A stretch of 64,000 nt of DNA, taken from contig NZ_JAAXPV010000009.1 of the NCBI RefSeq assembly GCF_012396615.1, positions 44,026 through 108,025 on the forward strand, written 5' to 3'. The notes beneath the pieces were generated by a model. It worked only from the letters and a program-made list of their open reading frames with translations. It was not told the DNA's origin and searched no databases. The translations under genes were made by a program, and so were the position numbers. This document shows, in pieces, positions 24,065-33,672 of the stretch (positions are counted from its first letter, which is position 1; each line of letters starts with the position of its first letter). Source of the stretch: Rothia terrae (lineage in GTDB: Bacteria; Actinomycetota; Actinomycetes; Actinomycetales; Micrococcaceae).

Positions 24065-26212
24065 CTAAACGTCCCTTTTCGCCAGCTTGGACGGCCACCA
24101 GATCTTCTTGCCAATGTCCTCGACCAGAGCGGGGATCAGTAGCGCACGCACAATCGTCGCATCTAACAAAACACCGAAAGCCACGATGAAAGCCAGCTGA
24201 ACCATGAAGACCAGCGGAATGACAGCCAGTGCCGCAAAGGTTGCCGCCAGCACGATGCCTGCTGAGGTGATGACGCCGCCGGTGACGACAAGAGCCTTGC
24301 GCATGCCTTCGCGGGTGCCGACTTTCTTGGTTTCCTCGCGCACACGCGTCATCAGGAAGATTGTGTAATCGATACCGAGCGCCACGAGGAACACGAAGCC
24401 ATAGAGCGGTACGGAGGGGTCTGCGCCGGGAAAGTGCAGCACGTGGTTGAACACTAGCGCTGAGACACCGATGGCGGCCAGGAATGATAGAACGGTCGCG
24501 CACACCAGCATGAGCGGAGCAGCAAGAGAACGCAGCAGAAGCATGAGAATCAGCGTAATCACAAGTAGCACCGATGGGATGATGACTTTCAAATCGCGCA
24601 GTGCACTGGTGTTCGTGTCAATGTCTGTTGCGGTTTCTCCGCCCACCAGAGCAGCGGGGTCGGCATCATCGAGCGCCTGGCGAATGTTCTGCACGGTGTC
24701 TTCAGCCGCGGGTGAGTCTGCCGGGTCGCTCAGGGTTGCTTGCAGTAGGACGCGTCCGTTTGAGACGGTAGGCTTAGCGTCAGCGAACATGGGCGGTAGT
24801 CCTTGGGCGGATGCGCCTACGGGGACGGTGCCTGATGGTGAGTCAGCAGAAATTGCGGCGATGGAATCAACACCATCGACCGATTCGATAGCCTGAACTG
24901 CTCGGTCTAAAGCCGCCTCAGAAACAATGATGTTTGCCGGTGAGCCGGAGCCGCCGGGAAAGTGCTCAGCTAGAACGTTTTGTCCGTCGCGGGCGTCCGA
25001 CTGTCCGACGATGAGGTCTGACTGGCGAATACCGTCAGCACTGAGGGTTGGCGCGAAGGCTGCGCAGATTGCCAAGCCTACAGCGGTGAAGATCCATACC
25101 TTGCGCGGTTTAGCCGCCACGAAATCCGCGATTTTGGACCATAGGCCGGGTTTTGTTGGCTTGGTGTTTTCACGGTACTTGGGGCGTGCAGGCCAGAAGA
25201 CCGCGCGTCCGCCCAGAGCAAGAGCTGCGGGCAGGAAAGTTAGAGCCGCAAGCATGGACAGCACGATGCCGGTGGCGGCTACGGGGCCGAGCGCTTTGTT
25301 CGAGGACAGTTCGGAAAGTAGTAAACACAGCAGGCCGGCGATGACAGTACCGCCGGATGCGACGATGGGCTCCCAGCTTCCGCGCAGGGCATTGGCGGTT
25401 GCGTCAAAGCGTGAGCGGTGATGCGTGAGGGCTTCGCGGTAACGGGCCACGTAGAGCAGCGAGTAGTCGGTGGCGGCGCCCACCACGAGAATCAGTAAGA
25501 TGCCCTGTACCTGCCCGTTGATCTGTACCCAGCCGGCATTAGCCATGTGCCAGATGATGAAGATTGAACCTGACAAAGCCACAATCGAAGTCAGCAAAAC
25601 GACAAAGGGGAGAATCGGTGAACGGTAAACAACCAGCAGAATAACGAAGACAACAGCCAGTGCTACCAGCAGCAGAACTCCGTCGATTCCGCTAAATGCC
25701 TCGCCGAGTGCCGCTGCAAAACCTGCAGGACCGGTGACGTAGGCGTTCAGCCCGTCGGGTGTGTTCTGAAGGTGCGAGGAAATAGTTTCAACAGCGTCCG
25801 AGGGAGTATCATCGCCGGGCAAAGGAACCACGATTTCAGCGGCTTGACCGTCTTCGGAATAGATAACGGGAGAGGTCTGACCTTCTACTACACCGGTGTC
25901 TTTCAGCTGCCCGGGCAGGGCATCGAGGTAGGCGCGTTGCTCGCCGGTGAGCTCGCCCTCGGCTTCGAACACAGCGATGGCGGGAATGGTGTTGCCGTCG
26001 TAGAAGTCGCCCTGTTGCTGGACTACCTGAGTAGATTCAGCACTCTGCGGCAAAAAGTCGGTAGATGAGTTCGTGGAAACCTCTGAAATTTTGCCGAAGT
26101 ATGGGCCACCGACGCCTGCAACGGCTACCCAGAGCAACACTAAAAGTGCTGGGAGAAACACGCGGAGCCAGGATTTTTTACGCGGTTGAGAGCTGTCTTT
26201 AACCGATGCCAT
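24065..26212 (-). CDS. MMPL/RND-family membrane transporter
   Basis: 715 aa from the ATG at 26212, preceded by GAAAGAA. Twelve-helix MMPL architecture: TM1, a large external loop, TM2-6, a central break near residue 370, then the repeat. The proton-relay Asp-Tyr pairs are AATDYSLLYVARYRE in the first half and ALGIDYTIFLMTRVREE in the second. Actinobacterial MMPL proteins export lipids, lipopeptides or drugs. The substrate here is unknown and no dedicated regulator is adjacent. It probably has its own promoter, 88 bp downstream of the membrane-protein gene. Confidence 0.9.
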   Translation of the reverse strand: MASVKDSSQPRKKSWLRVFLPALLVLLWVAVAGVGGPYFGKISEVSTNSSTDFLPQSAESTQVVQQQGDFYDGNTIPAIAVFEAEGELTGEQRAYLDALPGQLKDTGVVEGQTSPVIYSEDGQAAEIVVPLPGDDTPSDAVETISSHLQNTPDGLNAYVTGPAGFAAALGEAFSGIDGVLLLVALAVVFVILLVVYRSPILPFVVLLTSIVALSGSIFIIWHMANAGWVQINGQVQGILLILVVGAATDYSLLYVARYREALTHHRSRFDATANALRGSWEPIVASGGTVIAGLLCLLLSELSSNKALGPVAATGIVLSMLAALTFLPAALALGGRAVFWPARPKYRENTKPTKPGLWSKIADFVAAKPRKVWIFTAVGLAICAAFAPTLSADGIRQSDLIVGQSDARDGQNVLAEHFPGGSGSPANIIVSEAALDRAVQAIESVDGVDSIAAISADSPSGTVPVGASAQGLPPMFADAKPTVSNGRVLLQATLSDPADSPAAEDTVQNIRQALDDADPAALVGGETATDIDTNTSALRDLKVIIPSVLLVITLILMLLLRSLAAPLMLVCATVLSFLAAIGVSALVFNHVLHFPGADPSVPLYGFVFLVALGIDYTIFLMTRVREETKKVGTREGMRKALVVTGGVITSAGIVLAATFAALAVIPLVFMVQLAFIVAFGVLLDATIVRALLIPALVEDIGKKIWWPSKLAKRDV

Positions 26213-26300
26213 GATGATTCTTTCGTGCGTATGTCTGTAGGTGTACTTCGACACTAGCAGAAAGTATACGAATGGTTAGGTTAGTCAACTAATTTGGTGG

Positions 26301-27305
26301 TTAGCCGCGTCCCGTCAAGGCAGCAAGGATGCTTTCAAAAGGTCCGCGGTGCAGAGGGGTTGCACCTAGCAAGCGCTTCCACAGAACCGCAAAGAGAATT
26401 GCTACAACGATGAGAAGGCTCATCACCCACCAGGAGTCATCGCTCAGCGGCAGACCGTACCTTGGCGCGTACTTCATGTAGGCAGCGAGAATACCGATTT
26501 GCAGCACGTACAGTGACAGCGTCATCGACCCGGTATCGGTCAAGGGCTGCAGCACCTGCGGTTTAGCTCTGAAAGCACGAGCAACCAGAGCGCACCATCC
26601 CATAGCTGCTGCTGCGGCAAGAATGTTGAAGAAAACCTCGAGTCGGGCACCCGAGTACACCATCAGTGAACTGGTAGGACGCGTGTATAGGTAAATTGCG
26701 ATGGCGCCCGCACTTGCCACCAGTGCAAGACCGAGGTCGCCCCAAACTCCCCAGCGCTGCATCCCGCGGGCAATGATGATCCCCACGGCTGCCCAGCACA
26801 CCATGGTAAAGACGCGGTAATGAGAGCCTGCGACTGTCCAGTTCGCTAGGTATTGCAGCCACGATCCTTCAAGAACGAGTTCGCGGTTGAGGTTACTCCC
26901 CCACGTCAGCACGTAGGGGTTTACCAGCGTAATTACAGCGGCAATAACAGCTAGAACCCAGGAGGGAGCAAGCACCAGCGGCACCACCACAATGCTGAGC
27001 ACACCAAAGTATTGCAAAATAATGTCAACGGAAGCACCCCAGGTGTCCAGCCACATACCCAGCGCGATCAGCACAATTCCTCGTACTACAGAGGACGCGA
27101 ACAAAAAGGTCATGTTCATGTGCTGTAACGACAGGTATGCCGAGGCACCCAGCAAAGCCGCGAACAGCGGCATCGTCAAAAACTCGCTCAGAGTTAGTAC
27201 ACCGCCCGGCCCGGCACTCGGCGCTGTATGCGCCACAAACATAGACACAAGCGCCACAAAACGCGCAAGGTCAATACCGATAATACGGCCGGTAGCGTAC
27301 TTCAT
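26301..27305 (-). CDS. DUF418-like multi-pass membrane protein
   Basis: 334 aa, about ten hydrophobic helices. The N-terminus RIIGIDLARFVALVSMFVAH and the C-terminal RGPFESILAAL resemble the DUF418/DUF1624 membrane acyltransferase-related superfamily. The ATG at 27305, behind AAAGAAG, is preferred to 27329. Catalytic function is not established for this branch; membrane-linked acyl transfer to surface glycans is one possibility, which is speculation. Confidence 0.7.
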   Translation of the reverse strand: MKYATGRIIGIDLARFVALVSMFVAHTAPSAGPGGVLTLSEFLTMPLFAALLGASAYLSLQHMNMTFLFASSVVRGIVLIALGMWLDTWGASVDIILQYFGVLSIVVVPLVLAPSWVLAVIAAVITLVNPYVLTWGSNLNRELVLEGSWLQYLANWTVAGSHYRVFTMVCWAAVGIIIARGMQRWGVWGDLGLALVASAGAIAIYLYTRPTSSLMVYSGARLEVFFNILAAAAAMGWCALVARAFRAKPQVLQPLTDTGSMTLSLYVLQIGILAAYMKYAPRYGLPLSDDSWWVMSLLIVVAILFAVLWKRLLGATPLHRGPFESILAALTGRG

Positions 27306-27435
27306 AGACTGGCTTCTTTCTTGTCTCAAGAAGAGGAGCTATTAGGAGCTTTAAGCGTATACAGCCCGCTGCTCGAAATGTAGATAATGCGCCTGTGAAT
27401 CTTTTCAAACCGGGTTGTACTGCTCGCGTTTTTAA

Positions 27436-27482
27436 GAAAAAACCCGCCCCTGATCTGCAACAACAGACAAGGGACGGGTTTT
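27436..27482 (-). terminator. Terminator of the lutABC operon
   Basis: A bulged stem AAACCCG..CCCT..TCTG pairs with CAGA..AGGG.CGGGTTT around a CAACAA loop. On the minus strand it ends in TTTTTTC, directly after lutC. Confidence 0.85.
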
Positions 27483-27495
27483 ACATGCTCAAGAA

Positions 27496-28137
27496 TTACT
27501 TGAGGATAATGACGTCCAAAGTACGCGGACCGTGCACGCCCTCAACACGAATCAGCTCAATATCGGAGGTCGCTGACGGGCCGGAAATCATGGTCACCGG
27601 CTTGTTGAAATCCACGCGTCGCATCGACTCAGGAATCAGCTCAACCACGGTATCCAGCGGCACCACGCAGATATGGTGATCGGGCACCAGGGTAATAGCG
27701 CGGCGTCCTTCATCTTCCTGAGATGTCAAGAAAATCGTGCCGGTTTCAGCGCAGGAGACGGTGGATGAGGTAACAACCGCATCAACAGCGTCCAGCTCGC
27801 GAAGGCTCAACGCACCTGACTTTTGGTCGTTGCCAGAATCCACCATGCGGGTGCGAGCCGCGGTATCTTCAGGCAGCCACTCATTCTTCAGTCCGGTAGG
27901 AACAACGTAGCGAGAAGACTTACCCAGCTGCTCAGCAATGCGCTGCGCAATGGTTTCCTCAGTCTCTTCAAAAACGTTCGCCTTGTAATCAACCAAACGG
28001 TCAATCAGCATCTCAAGAACCTCAGCTTGGCTCTTATCTGAAACCTTACGATAATTGCGAATAGGCTCAGCAGGCTGCGGATGATCAGACAGCGAAGAAC
28101 GAATACGGCCTAGGATTTCTGCCTTTGCATCAGACAT
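27496..28137 (-). CDS. lutC: Lactate utilisation protein C
   Basis: 213 aa LUD-domain protein, the third subunit of the LutABC L-lactate oxidase system, a non-flavin iron-sulfur alternative to LldD. The region SSTVSCAETGTIFL and the final PDHHICVVPLDTVVELIPE segment are typical. It starts at the ATG sharing one base with the lutB stop (TAATG), and so is translationally coupled. Confidence 0.93.
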   Translation of the reverse strand: MSDAKAEILGRIRSSLSDHPQPAEPIRNYRKVSDKSQAEVLEMLIDRLVDYKANVFEETEETIAQRIAEQLGKSSRYVVPTGLKNEWLPEDTAARTRMVDSGNDQKSGALSLRELDAVDAVVTSSTVSCAETGTIFLTSQEDEGRRAITLVPDHHICVVPLDTVVELIPESMRRVDFNKPVTMISGPSATSDIELIRVEGVHGPRTLDVIILK

Positions 28138-29756
28138 TACTTGGTCTCCTCAGTCTTCGGTGCGGGCTTATCGGTAGCAGCAACTTCAGCTGCAGCATGT
28201 GCTTCTGCAACCTTGTTCTTGTTCTGCGCGATCAACGCATCAATATCAACGCGTTCACCGGCAACGCGCTTGGTCTCTGAAGGACGCTCCTTCTTGTACC
28301 AGTTACGGAAGGACTGTGCCGGGGGCTCCGGAATATCACGGTAGTCCGTCCAGCCGCCTACCAAGCCGGGAAGCTTAGAAATCTTGTGATCCTTACCGGT
28401 GACCAGCTTGGACATCGGCAGACCCTTTTCTGCCAGTGCCATGAGCTTGCCCGATGAGAACAGCTTCTTAGCGCCGAACATCAGGCCGTCCATCTGGGTA
28501 GGAATCTGCTTCTTCTTTGCTTTCTTCGCGTCAATATCCTTACCGCGCAGGTGCACGAGCACCTCGGGGATGTTGATTTTGACGGGGCAAGCGTCGTAGC
28601 AGGCGCCGCACAGTGATGATGCGTAGGGCAGAGTTGAGTTGAACTCGTTCTCGATGCCGCCCAGCTGCGGTGAGAGAATCGCACCGATGGGGCCGGGGTA
28701 GGTTGAGCCGTACGCGTGACCGCCCGCGCGCTCGTAGACGGGGCAGACGTTCATACATGCCGAGCAACGGATGCAGTGCAGTGCCTGGCGTCCGACCTCA
28801 TCAGCCAAAGCCGCGGTACGGCCGTTGTCCATAAGAATCACGTGCAGGTTCTGGGGACCGTCGCCGGGGGTAACGCCAGTCCAGGTAGAAGTGTAGGGGT
28901 TCATGCGCTCACCGGTTGATGAACGGGGCAGAAGCTGCAAGAACACTTCGTAGTCTTCTACGGTCGGCAGAATCTTCTCGATACCCATGAAAGTAATCAG
29001 GGTTTCGGGAAGGGTCAGGCACATGCGGCCATTACCTTCCGATTCGACGATGGTCATGGTGCCGGTTTCAGCAATACCGAAGTTAACACCTGAGACAGCG
29101 ACCTTGGTGGAGAGGAATTTCTCGCGCAGACGGAAGCGTGATGCCTCTGCCAGCTCTGCGGGGTCGTCCGACAGGTTGGGGTCTACACCCTCAATCTTCT
29201 TGCGGAAGATATCGCGGATTTCAGTGCGGTTGCGGTGAATTGCGGGCACCAGAATGTGCGAAGGACGGTCGTTATCGCCCAGCTGCACGATCTCTTCAGC
29301 GAGGTCGGTTTCGATCGCGTTGATACCGTTTTCTTCGAGGTACTCGTTCAAACCTGATTCAGCGGTTGCCATCGACTTGATCTTGATGATTTCGTCAACG
29401 CCTTCAGCCTGAATGAGCTTGAGTGCAATCTCGTTAGCTTCGTGCGCATCGCGTGCCCAGTGCACGTGGCCACCGCGAGCGGTGAAGTTACGCTCAAATT
29501 CTTCGAGGTAGGTGTCAAGGTTAGCCATGACCTTTTGCTTGATCATTGAACCCGCGGTGCGCAGATCCTGCCAGTCAGGAAGCTCACCGGTGACAGCCGC
29601 GCGCTTGTCGCGAATCTTGTGGGTAGCAAAGCCCAGGTTCGCGCGAAGCTGCTCATTCTTGAGCTCGCGTTCTGCGTACTTGGGGAAGGGTTCGGTTTCG
29701 AAGATGTTGCCGACGCCGTGGCGCACCTGGGGCATACCGAGCTGAGTTACAGACAT
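28137..29756 (-). CDS. lutB: Lactate utilisation protein B (iron-sulfur)
   Basis: 539 aa. An N-terminal LUD domain (HVHWARDAHEANEIAL, SGVNFGIAETGTMTIVESEGN) is followed by two ferredoxin-like clusters, CIRCSACMNVCPVYE and CGACYDACPVKINIP, which bind [4Fe-4S] centres. The C-terminal tail beyond residue ~460 is charged and longer than in Bacillus LutB. It oxidises lactate to pyruvate together with LutA and LutC. One-base overlaps with lutA and lutC show a tight operon. Confidence 0.95.
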   Translation of the reverse strand: MSVTQLGMPQVRHGVGNIFETEPFPKYAERELKNEQLRANLGFATHKIRDKRAAVTGELPDWQDLRTAGSMIKQKVMANLDTYLEEFERNFTARGGHVHWARDAHEANEIALKLIQAEGVDEIIKIKSMATAESGLNEYLEENGINAIETDLAEEIVQLGDNDRPSHILVPAIHRNRTEIRDIFRKKIEGVDPNLSDDPAELAEASRFRLREKFLSTKVAVSGVNFGIAETGTMTIVESEGNGRMCLTLPETLITFMGIEKILPTVEDYEVFLQLLPRSSTGERMNPYTSTWTGVTPGDGPQNLHVILMDNGRTAALADEVGRQALHCIRCSACMNVCPVYERAGGHAYGSTYPGPIGAILSPQLGGIENEFNSTLPYASSLCGACYDACPVKINIPEVLVHLRGKDIDAKKAKKKQIPTQMDGLMFGAKKLFSSGKLMALAEKGLPMSKLVTGKDHKISKLPGLVGGWTDYRDIPEPPAQSFRNWYKKERPSETKRVAGERVDIDALIAQNKNKVAEAHAAAEVAATDKPAPKTEETK

Positions 29757-30553
29757 TATTTGCTACCTCCGGTCAGTGATACGGGACCGTTGACTTTCAG
29801 GGGGTTTTCTTTGGTGGACGCGAGAATTTCAGCGAAGTGAATGGTCTGCACGTCTGAGTTCTTGCGAGAGAGCGCGCCGCCAATGTTCATCAGGCATGAG
29901 ACGTCGCCGCCGGTGCATACGGATGCGCCGGTCTTCTCAATGTTCGCGACCTTGTCTTCGACCATCGCGCCTGATGTATCAGCGTTCTTGAATGAGAAGG
30001 TGCCGCCAAAGCCGCAGCACTGGTCAAGGCCTTCAACCTGGGTGTACTGAATGCCTTCAACGGTGCGCACGAGGTCAGACTGACGAGTACCCAGACCCAG
30101 CAGACGCATACCGTGGCATGAGCTGTGGTAGGTTACGTGCTCTGGGAAGTACGAGTCAAGCTGCTCGGCTGCATTGGTAATGCCCAGAACGTCAATGAGA
30201 AGTTCTGAGAGCTCAAAGGTGCGTGATGCCAGCTGGTTTGCGCGTCGTGCTAGGTCGTCATCGCCCTTGCGCTCTGCAATCATCGGCTGTTGGTGTCCCA
30301 AGGATGCGACGCATGAGCCCGAGGGTGCAACAGCTACATCGAAATCCCATTCCTCGAAGGATTCCACGTGGTTTTTAACAATCGGGTAGGCATCGTCGAA
30401 GTATCCCGAGTTAACGTGCATCTGCGAGCAGCAGGTCTGGCCCTGCGGGTAAACAACCTCATGCCCCAAACGCTCAAGAATATCTACGGTTGCTTTGGCA
30501 ACCTTCGGATACATGCCATCAACAATGCACGTTGAAAATAGTGCAATACGCAT
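29756..30553 (-). CDS. lutA: Lactate utilisation protein A (CCG domains)
   Basis: 265 aa, with two cysteine-rich CCG domains: QTCCSQMHVNSGYF and QCCGFGGTFSF, as in heterodisulfide-reductase/GlpC-type subunits that bind non-cubane iron-sulfur clusters. First gene of lutABC. GAAGAGGCG precedes the ATG. The promoter must lie in the 550-bp gap shared with the divergent lactate permease. Confidence 0.95.
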   Translation of the reverse strand: MRIALFSTCIVDGMYPKVAKATVDILERLGHEVVYPQGQTCCSQMHVNSGYFDDAYPIVKNHVESFEEWDFDVAVAPSGSCVASLGHQQPMIAERKGDDDLARRANQLASRTFELSELLIDVLGITNAAEQLDSYFPEHVTYHSSCHGMRLLGLGTRQSDLVRTVEGIQYTQVEGLDQCCGFGGTFSFKNADTSGAMVEDKVANIEKTGASVCTGGDVSCLMNIGGALSRKNSDVQTIHFAEILASTKENPLKVNGPVSLTGGSK

Positions 30554-31106
30554 GTTCGCCTCTTCCGTTCATCTGGTGTTGCGCGTCCTGTATCTTTTGA
30601 TTGCTTCTTCACTACCGATGCTCAGCAGGCTTCAGGTTCACAAAATCTACTGACACCCGTGAAAAAGATCTATGGAAAGAACACACAATACATGCAAAAC
30701 ATATAATTTCTAATTTTTATTTAACACTAAAGAGGAGCATTTAAGGCCATCGGATTAGCGCATATTTTTATGCCTGAATCCACGCTCACGCCACGAGTTA
30801 CCACCGTAGGAAGATTTTCTTTGAAAAATATCCAGCATCTCTTCAAAAGCCGCCGGAAGCTAGGTTGCATAGGCAATCCCACTCCCTCTGCACCCGCAGA
30901 GCAGGTGTCACAAATCGGTAAAAGTTTTCTTTACCCTAACTTTCACATCGTGAGCTGCATCATGTATTGTTTGGTTAGTTGTTATTGGTCTGACCACAGT
31001 TGTGAAGACCAACCCGTGTGCACCTCACAAACTTCAGCGCGACGAAGCACTGCAGTAACGCTCAGAAGCTAAGAGAGTGCAACGTTCCACTTCAGGAGTA
31101 CCTACG
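30554..31106. promoter_or_regulatory. Divergent lutABC / lactate permease control region with a FadR-type operator
   Basis: 553 bp without a credible gene. TGGTCTGACCA (30986-30996) is a perfect palindrome around CTG and fits the TNGTNNNACNA consensus of LldR/FadR-type lactate regulators. It lies 111 bp before the permease start. CAGGAG (31093-31098) is the permease ribosome site. The remainder is AT-rich (around 30,660-30,730) with no recognisable RNA structure. Confidence 0.6.
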
Positions 31107-32786
31107 ATGAATACTTTCACCGCGCATACCGATGCGGTGGGCGGAAGCCTCGCATTGAGCGCACTGGTGGCAGTTTTGCCACTGCTCGCGTTCTTTATCA
31201 TGCTGCTCGGCGTTAAAGCACGCGCCCACACCTCAGCAATCGTTTCGCTCGCTGTCGCTATCTTGGTTGCTGTCATCGGCTTCAAGATGCCGCTGGATCT
31301 TTCTTTAATGTCCGCAGTCCGCGGCGGTATCTACGGCCTGTTCCCCATTGTCTGGGTTATTCTCATGGCAATCTGGTTCTACCAGGTCACCGTTGTATCG
31401 GGTCGTTTTGAAGACCTGCGACGCACCTTTGACCGCATCGGCGGCGGCGATCTTCGCATCCAGGCAATTCTGATTGCTTTCTGCTTTGGTGGTCTGCTCG
31501 AAGCACTGGCAGGTTTTGGTGCACCCGTTGCGATTACCGCAACCATGATTCTGGCACTGGGTGTTAAGCCGCTTAAGGCAGCTACCACTGTTCTTATTGC
31601 TAACACCGCGCCCGTTGCTTTCGGCGCTGTGGCTATTCCGATCACCACCGCTGGTGAGGTCGGCGGCAAGGATGCTGCGCACATCGCTGCGGTTGTTGGA
31701 CACCAAGCTCCCTTCCTCGCGTTCTTTGTCCCCTTCATCCTGCTCTGGATTCTTGATGGCGTTCGCGGCCTCAAGGACGCCTGGGTTCCCGCAGCTGTTA
31801 TTGGCGGCTCATTTGCGATTGCTCAGTGGTGGGCAGCGGTTCACTTTGCATACCAGCTCACCGACGTCATTGCCTGCATCGTTTCGCTCGGTGTAGCTGT
31901 TGCCTTCTTGCGCTTCTGGAAGCCCCGCGGTGTTGAGGGCGTTCGCGAGCGCTACGGCCTGGGTGCGGCTACTCCTGCGTCCGTTGGTGAACTCACCGGT
32001 ATGCGTATTTGGATGGCGCTGATGCCTTATGCAATCGTTGTGGCGATCTTCGGCTTGGCTAATCTGGGCAAGGCAATTCCTGCGGCTCTCAAGTCAACTA
32101 ACGTGAAGATTCAGATGCCCCTGTTGAAAGAGCGCCTGATCAACGGCGCAGGTAAGCCTGTTGATTCTTCATATTCTTTCGCGTGGCTCAACAACCCCGG
32201 CACCCTGCTTCTGATTGCCGGTCTGATTGTGACTGTCTTGTACCTGATCTTCAATGAAAAGGGTCGCTACGCTTTCACCTTCGGCGATGCTATTAAAGAA
32301 ATCTTTACCACCGCATACCGTATGCGTTGGACTGCTCTGACCATTGCATGCGTGCTGGCTCTGGCGTACGTCATGAACTACTCCGGTCAGACCGTTGCTA
32401 TCGGTGAGTACGTTGCATCGTTGGGCACCATTTACGCCCTGCTCGCGCCCGTTCTGGGTTGGGTTGGCACCGCTGTTACCGGTTCTGACACTTCAGCGAA
32501 CGCACTGTTCTCCAAGCTTCAGGTCACCGCAGCAGAGCACCTGCAGTCCAATGGTGTTTCAGGTGCAACTCCCGAGCTACTTCTGGCTGCTAACACCACC
32601 GGTGGTGTTGTTGGCAAGATGATCTCACCGCAGTCACTGGCTATCGCCGCTACCTCCGTTGAGATGGAAGGCAAAGAGTCAGAGATTTTCAAGTCAGTTC
32701 TACCGTGGTCATTGGTACTGCTTGCAGCTATCTGTGTTCTCGTCTTCTTGCAGAGCAACATTCTTCACTGGATGGTTACTCTCTAA
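31107..32786 (+). CDS. lctP: L-lactate permease
   Basis: 559 aa with ~12 membrane helices, LctP/LldP family proton-lactate symporter. Conserved segments: GGLLEALAGFGAPVAITATM, NTAPVAFGAVAIP, GTAVTGSDTSANALFSKLQ, and near the end NTTGGVVGKMISPQSLAIA. The ATG at 31107 follows CAGGAG at 8 bp. It is divergent from lutABC and next to a FadR-type regulator, so it is the uptake component of the lactate module. Confidence 0.94.
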   Translation: MNTFTAHTDAVGGSLALSALVAVLPLLAFFIMLLGVKARAHTSAIVSLAVAILVAVIGFKMPLDLSLMSAVRGGIYGLFPIVWVILMAIWFYQVTVVSGRFEDLRRTFDRIGGGDLRIQAILIAFCFGGLLEALAGFGAPVAITATMILALGVKPLKAATTVLIANTAPVAFGAVAIPITTAGEVGGKDAAHIAAVVGHQAPFLAFFVPFILLWILDGVRGLKDAWVPAAVIGGSFAIAQWWAAVHFAYQLTDVIACIVSLGVAVAFLRFWKPRGVEGVRERYGLGAATPASVGELTGMRIWMALMPYAIVVAIFGLANLGKAIPAALKSTNVKIQMPLLKERLINGAGKPVDSSYSFAWLNNPGTLLLIAGLIVTVLYLIFNEKGRYAFTFGDAIKEIFTTAYRMRWTALTIACVLALAYVMNYSGQTVAIGEYVASLGTIYALLAPVLGWVGTAVTGSDTSANALFSKLQVTAAEHLQSNGVSGATPELLLAANTTGGVVGKMISPQSLAIAATSVEMEGKESEIFKSVLPWSLVLLAAICVLVFLQSNILHWMVTL

Positions 32787-32886
32787 GACCTCACCGCTAG
32801 GTAAAATTTGAGTTGATCGGCGCTTTCTGGAATATTTCAGGAGGCGCCGATTTTTTGATGGCGATAATAAAAGCGAGTGTGACGAT

Positions 32887-33594
32887 TTGAAGGAAAAGTC
32901 CTTTACCCTGTTACTGGAGTCCGTGGAATGCCGGTTGCGCAGCGGCGATCTCAGTGTTGGCGACAGATTGCCGGGCGAACGCGTCCTAGCTGAGCAGTAC
33001 GGTATTTCGCGCGCGTCCGTGCGTGAGGCCTTACGAGTGCTGGATGCGGTAGGGCTGATTCGCAGCGGTGTGGGATCCGGGCCGAAGTCCGGTGCTGTGG
33101 TTATTTCAGAGCCTTCTGCCGCTTTGGGATGGGCTATTCGTATGCATATTGCCACTCAGTCGCTACCGGTTATAGACGTCATCAACACGCGTCTGCACCT
33201 TGAAGGCCCTGCCATTATTGAGGCCGCCCAGGCACCTGACTCGCCAGAACGCGACGCGGCTTTAGATCGGGCACGCGACTACCTGAACGAGATGGCTTCG
33301 CCAACCATCAGCGATGACCGTTTTCACTGTTGCGACACCCGTTTTCATTTTGAGATTGCTGCGCTGGGCAGCAATCTCGTGATGAAAACCGTGATTGATT
33401 CTTTGCGTCTTGCCACAATTAGCTATGTGCAAGAAGCCGTACCTCGTCTTGATGATTGGGTGTCTGTCAAAGAAGAGCTGCAAAAGCAGCATCACGGAAT
33501 TTTGGATGCGGTAGTAAAGCGTCGCGGGAATGACGCCCGCCAGTTGCTCGAAGAGCACATCATGTGGTTCTACAAAAAATCACTCAAATTTTAA
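32887..33594 (+). CDS. FadR-subfamily GntR regulator, probably lactate-responsive
   Basis: 235 aa. The N-terminal winged helix has PGERVLAEQYGISRASVREALRVL. The C-terminal FCD ligand domain has the Asp/His metal-ligand pattern (CDTRFHFEIA and later histidines such as KQQHHGILDA). The start is uncertain: the frame opens with TTG at 32887 and no ATG or good ribosome site is present. By position next to lctP-lutABC it is the likely LutR/LldR analogue that binds the palindrome at 30986 and is released by lactate. Confidence 0.82.
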   Translation: MKEKSFTLLLESVECRLRSGDLSVGDRLPGERVLAEQYGISRASVREALRVLDAVGLIRSGVGSGPKSGAVVISEPSAALGWAIRMHIATQSLPVIDVINTRLHLEGPAIIEAAQAPDSPERDAALDRARDYLNEMASPTISDDRFHCCDTRFHFEIAALGSNLVMKTVIDSLRLATISYVQEAVPRLDDWVSVKEELQKQHHGILDAVVKRRGNDARQLLEEHIMWFYKKSLKF

Positions 33595-33596
33595 GA

Positions 33597-33658
33597 CCGC
33601 GAGGGGTGAGTTATCGTTCAAAAATCAGGGTTTTTGAACGATAACTGACCCCTCGCGG
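33597..33658. terminator. 62-nt hairpin between the regulator and purC (convergent)
   Basis: Arms of 28 bp with one mismatch (33597-33624 / 33631-33658) and a 6-nt loop TCAGGG. A T5 or A5 run adjoins the loop rather than the base. It lies between convergent genes and probably terminates both, but is far longer than needed. The same 28-6-28 geometry recurs at 42218-42279. Confidence 0.8.
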
Positions 33659-33672
33659 GTATGAGAAAAGAG

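Noticed and set aside
30770..31072. A 100-aa open frame in the lut/lactate-permease gap
   Set aside because: No ribosome site, Cys/Ser-rich unstructured translation, and it overlaps the predicted operator and promoter region of the permease.
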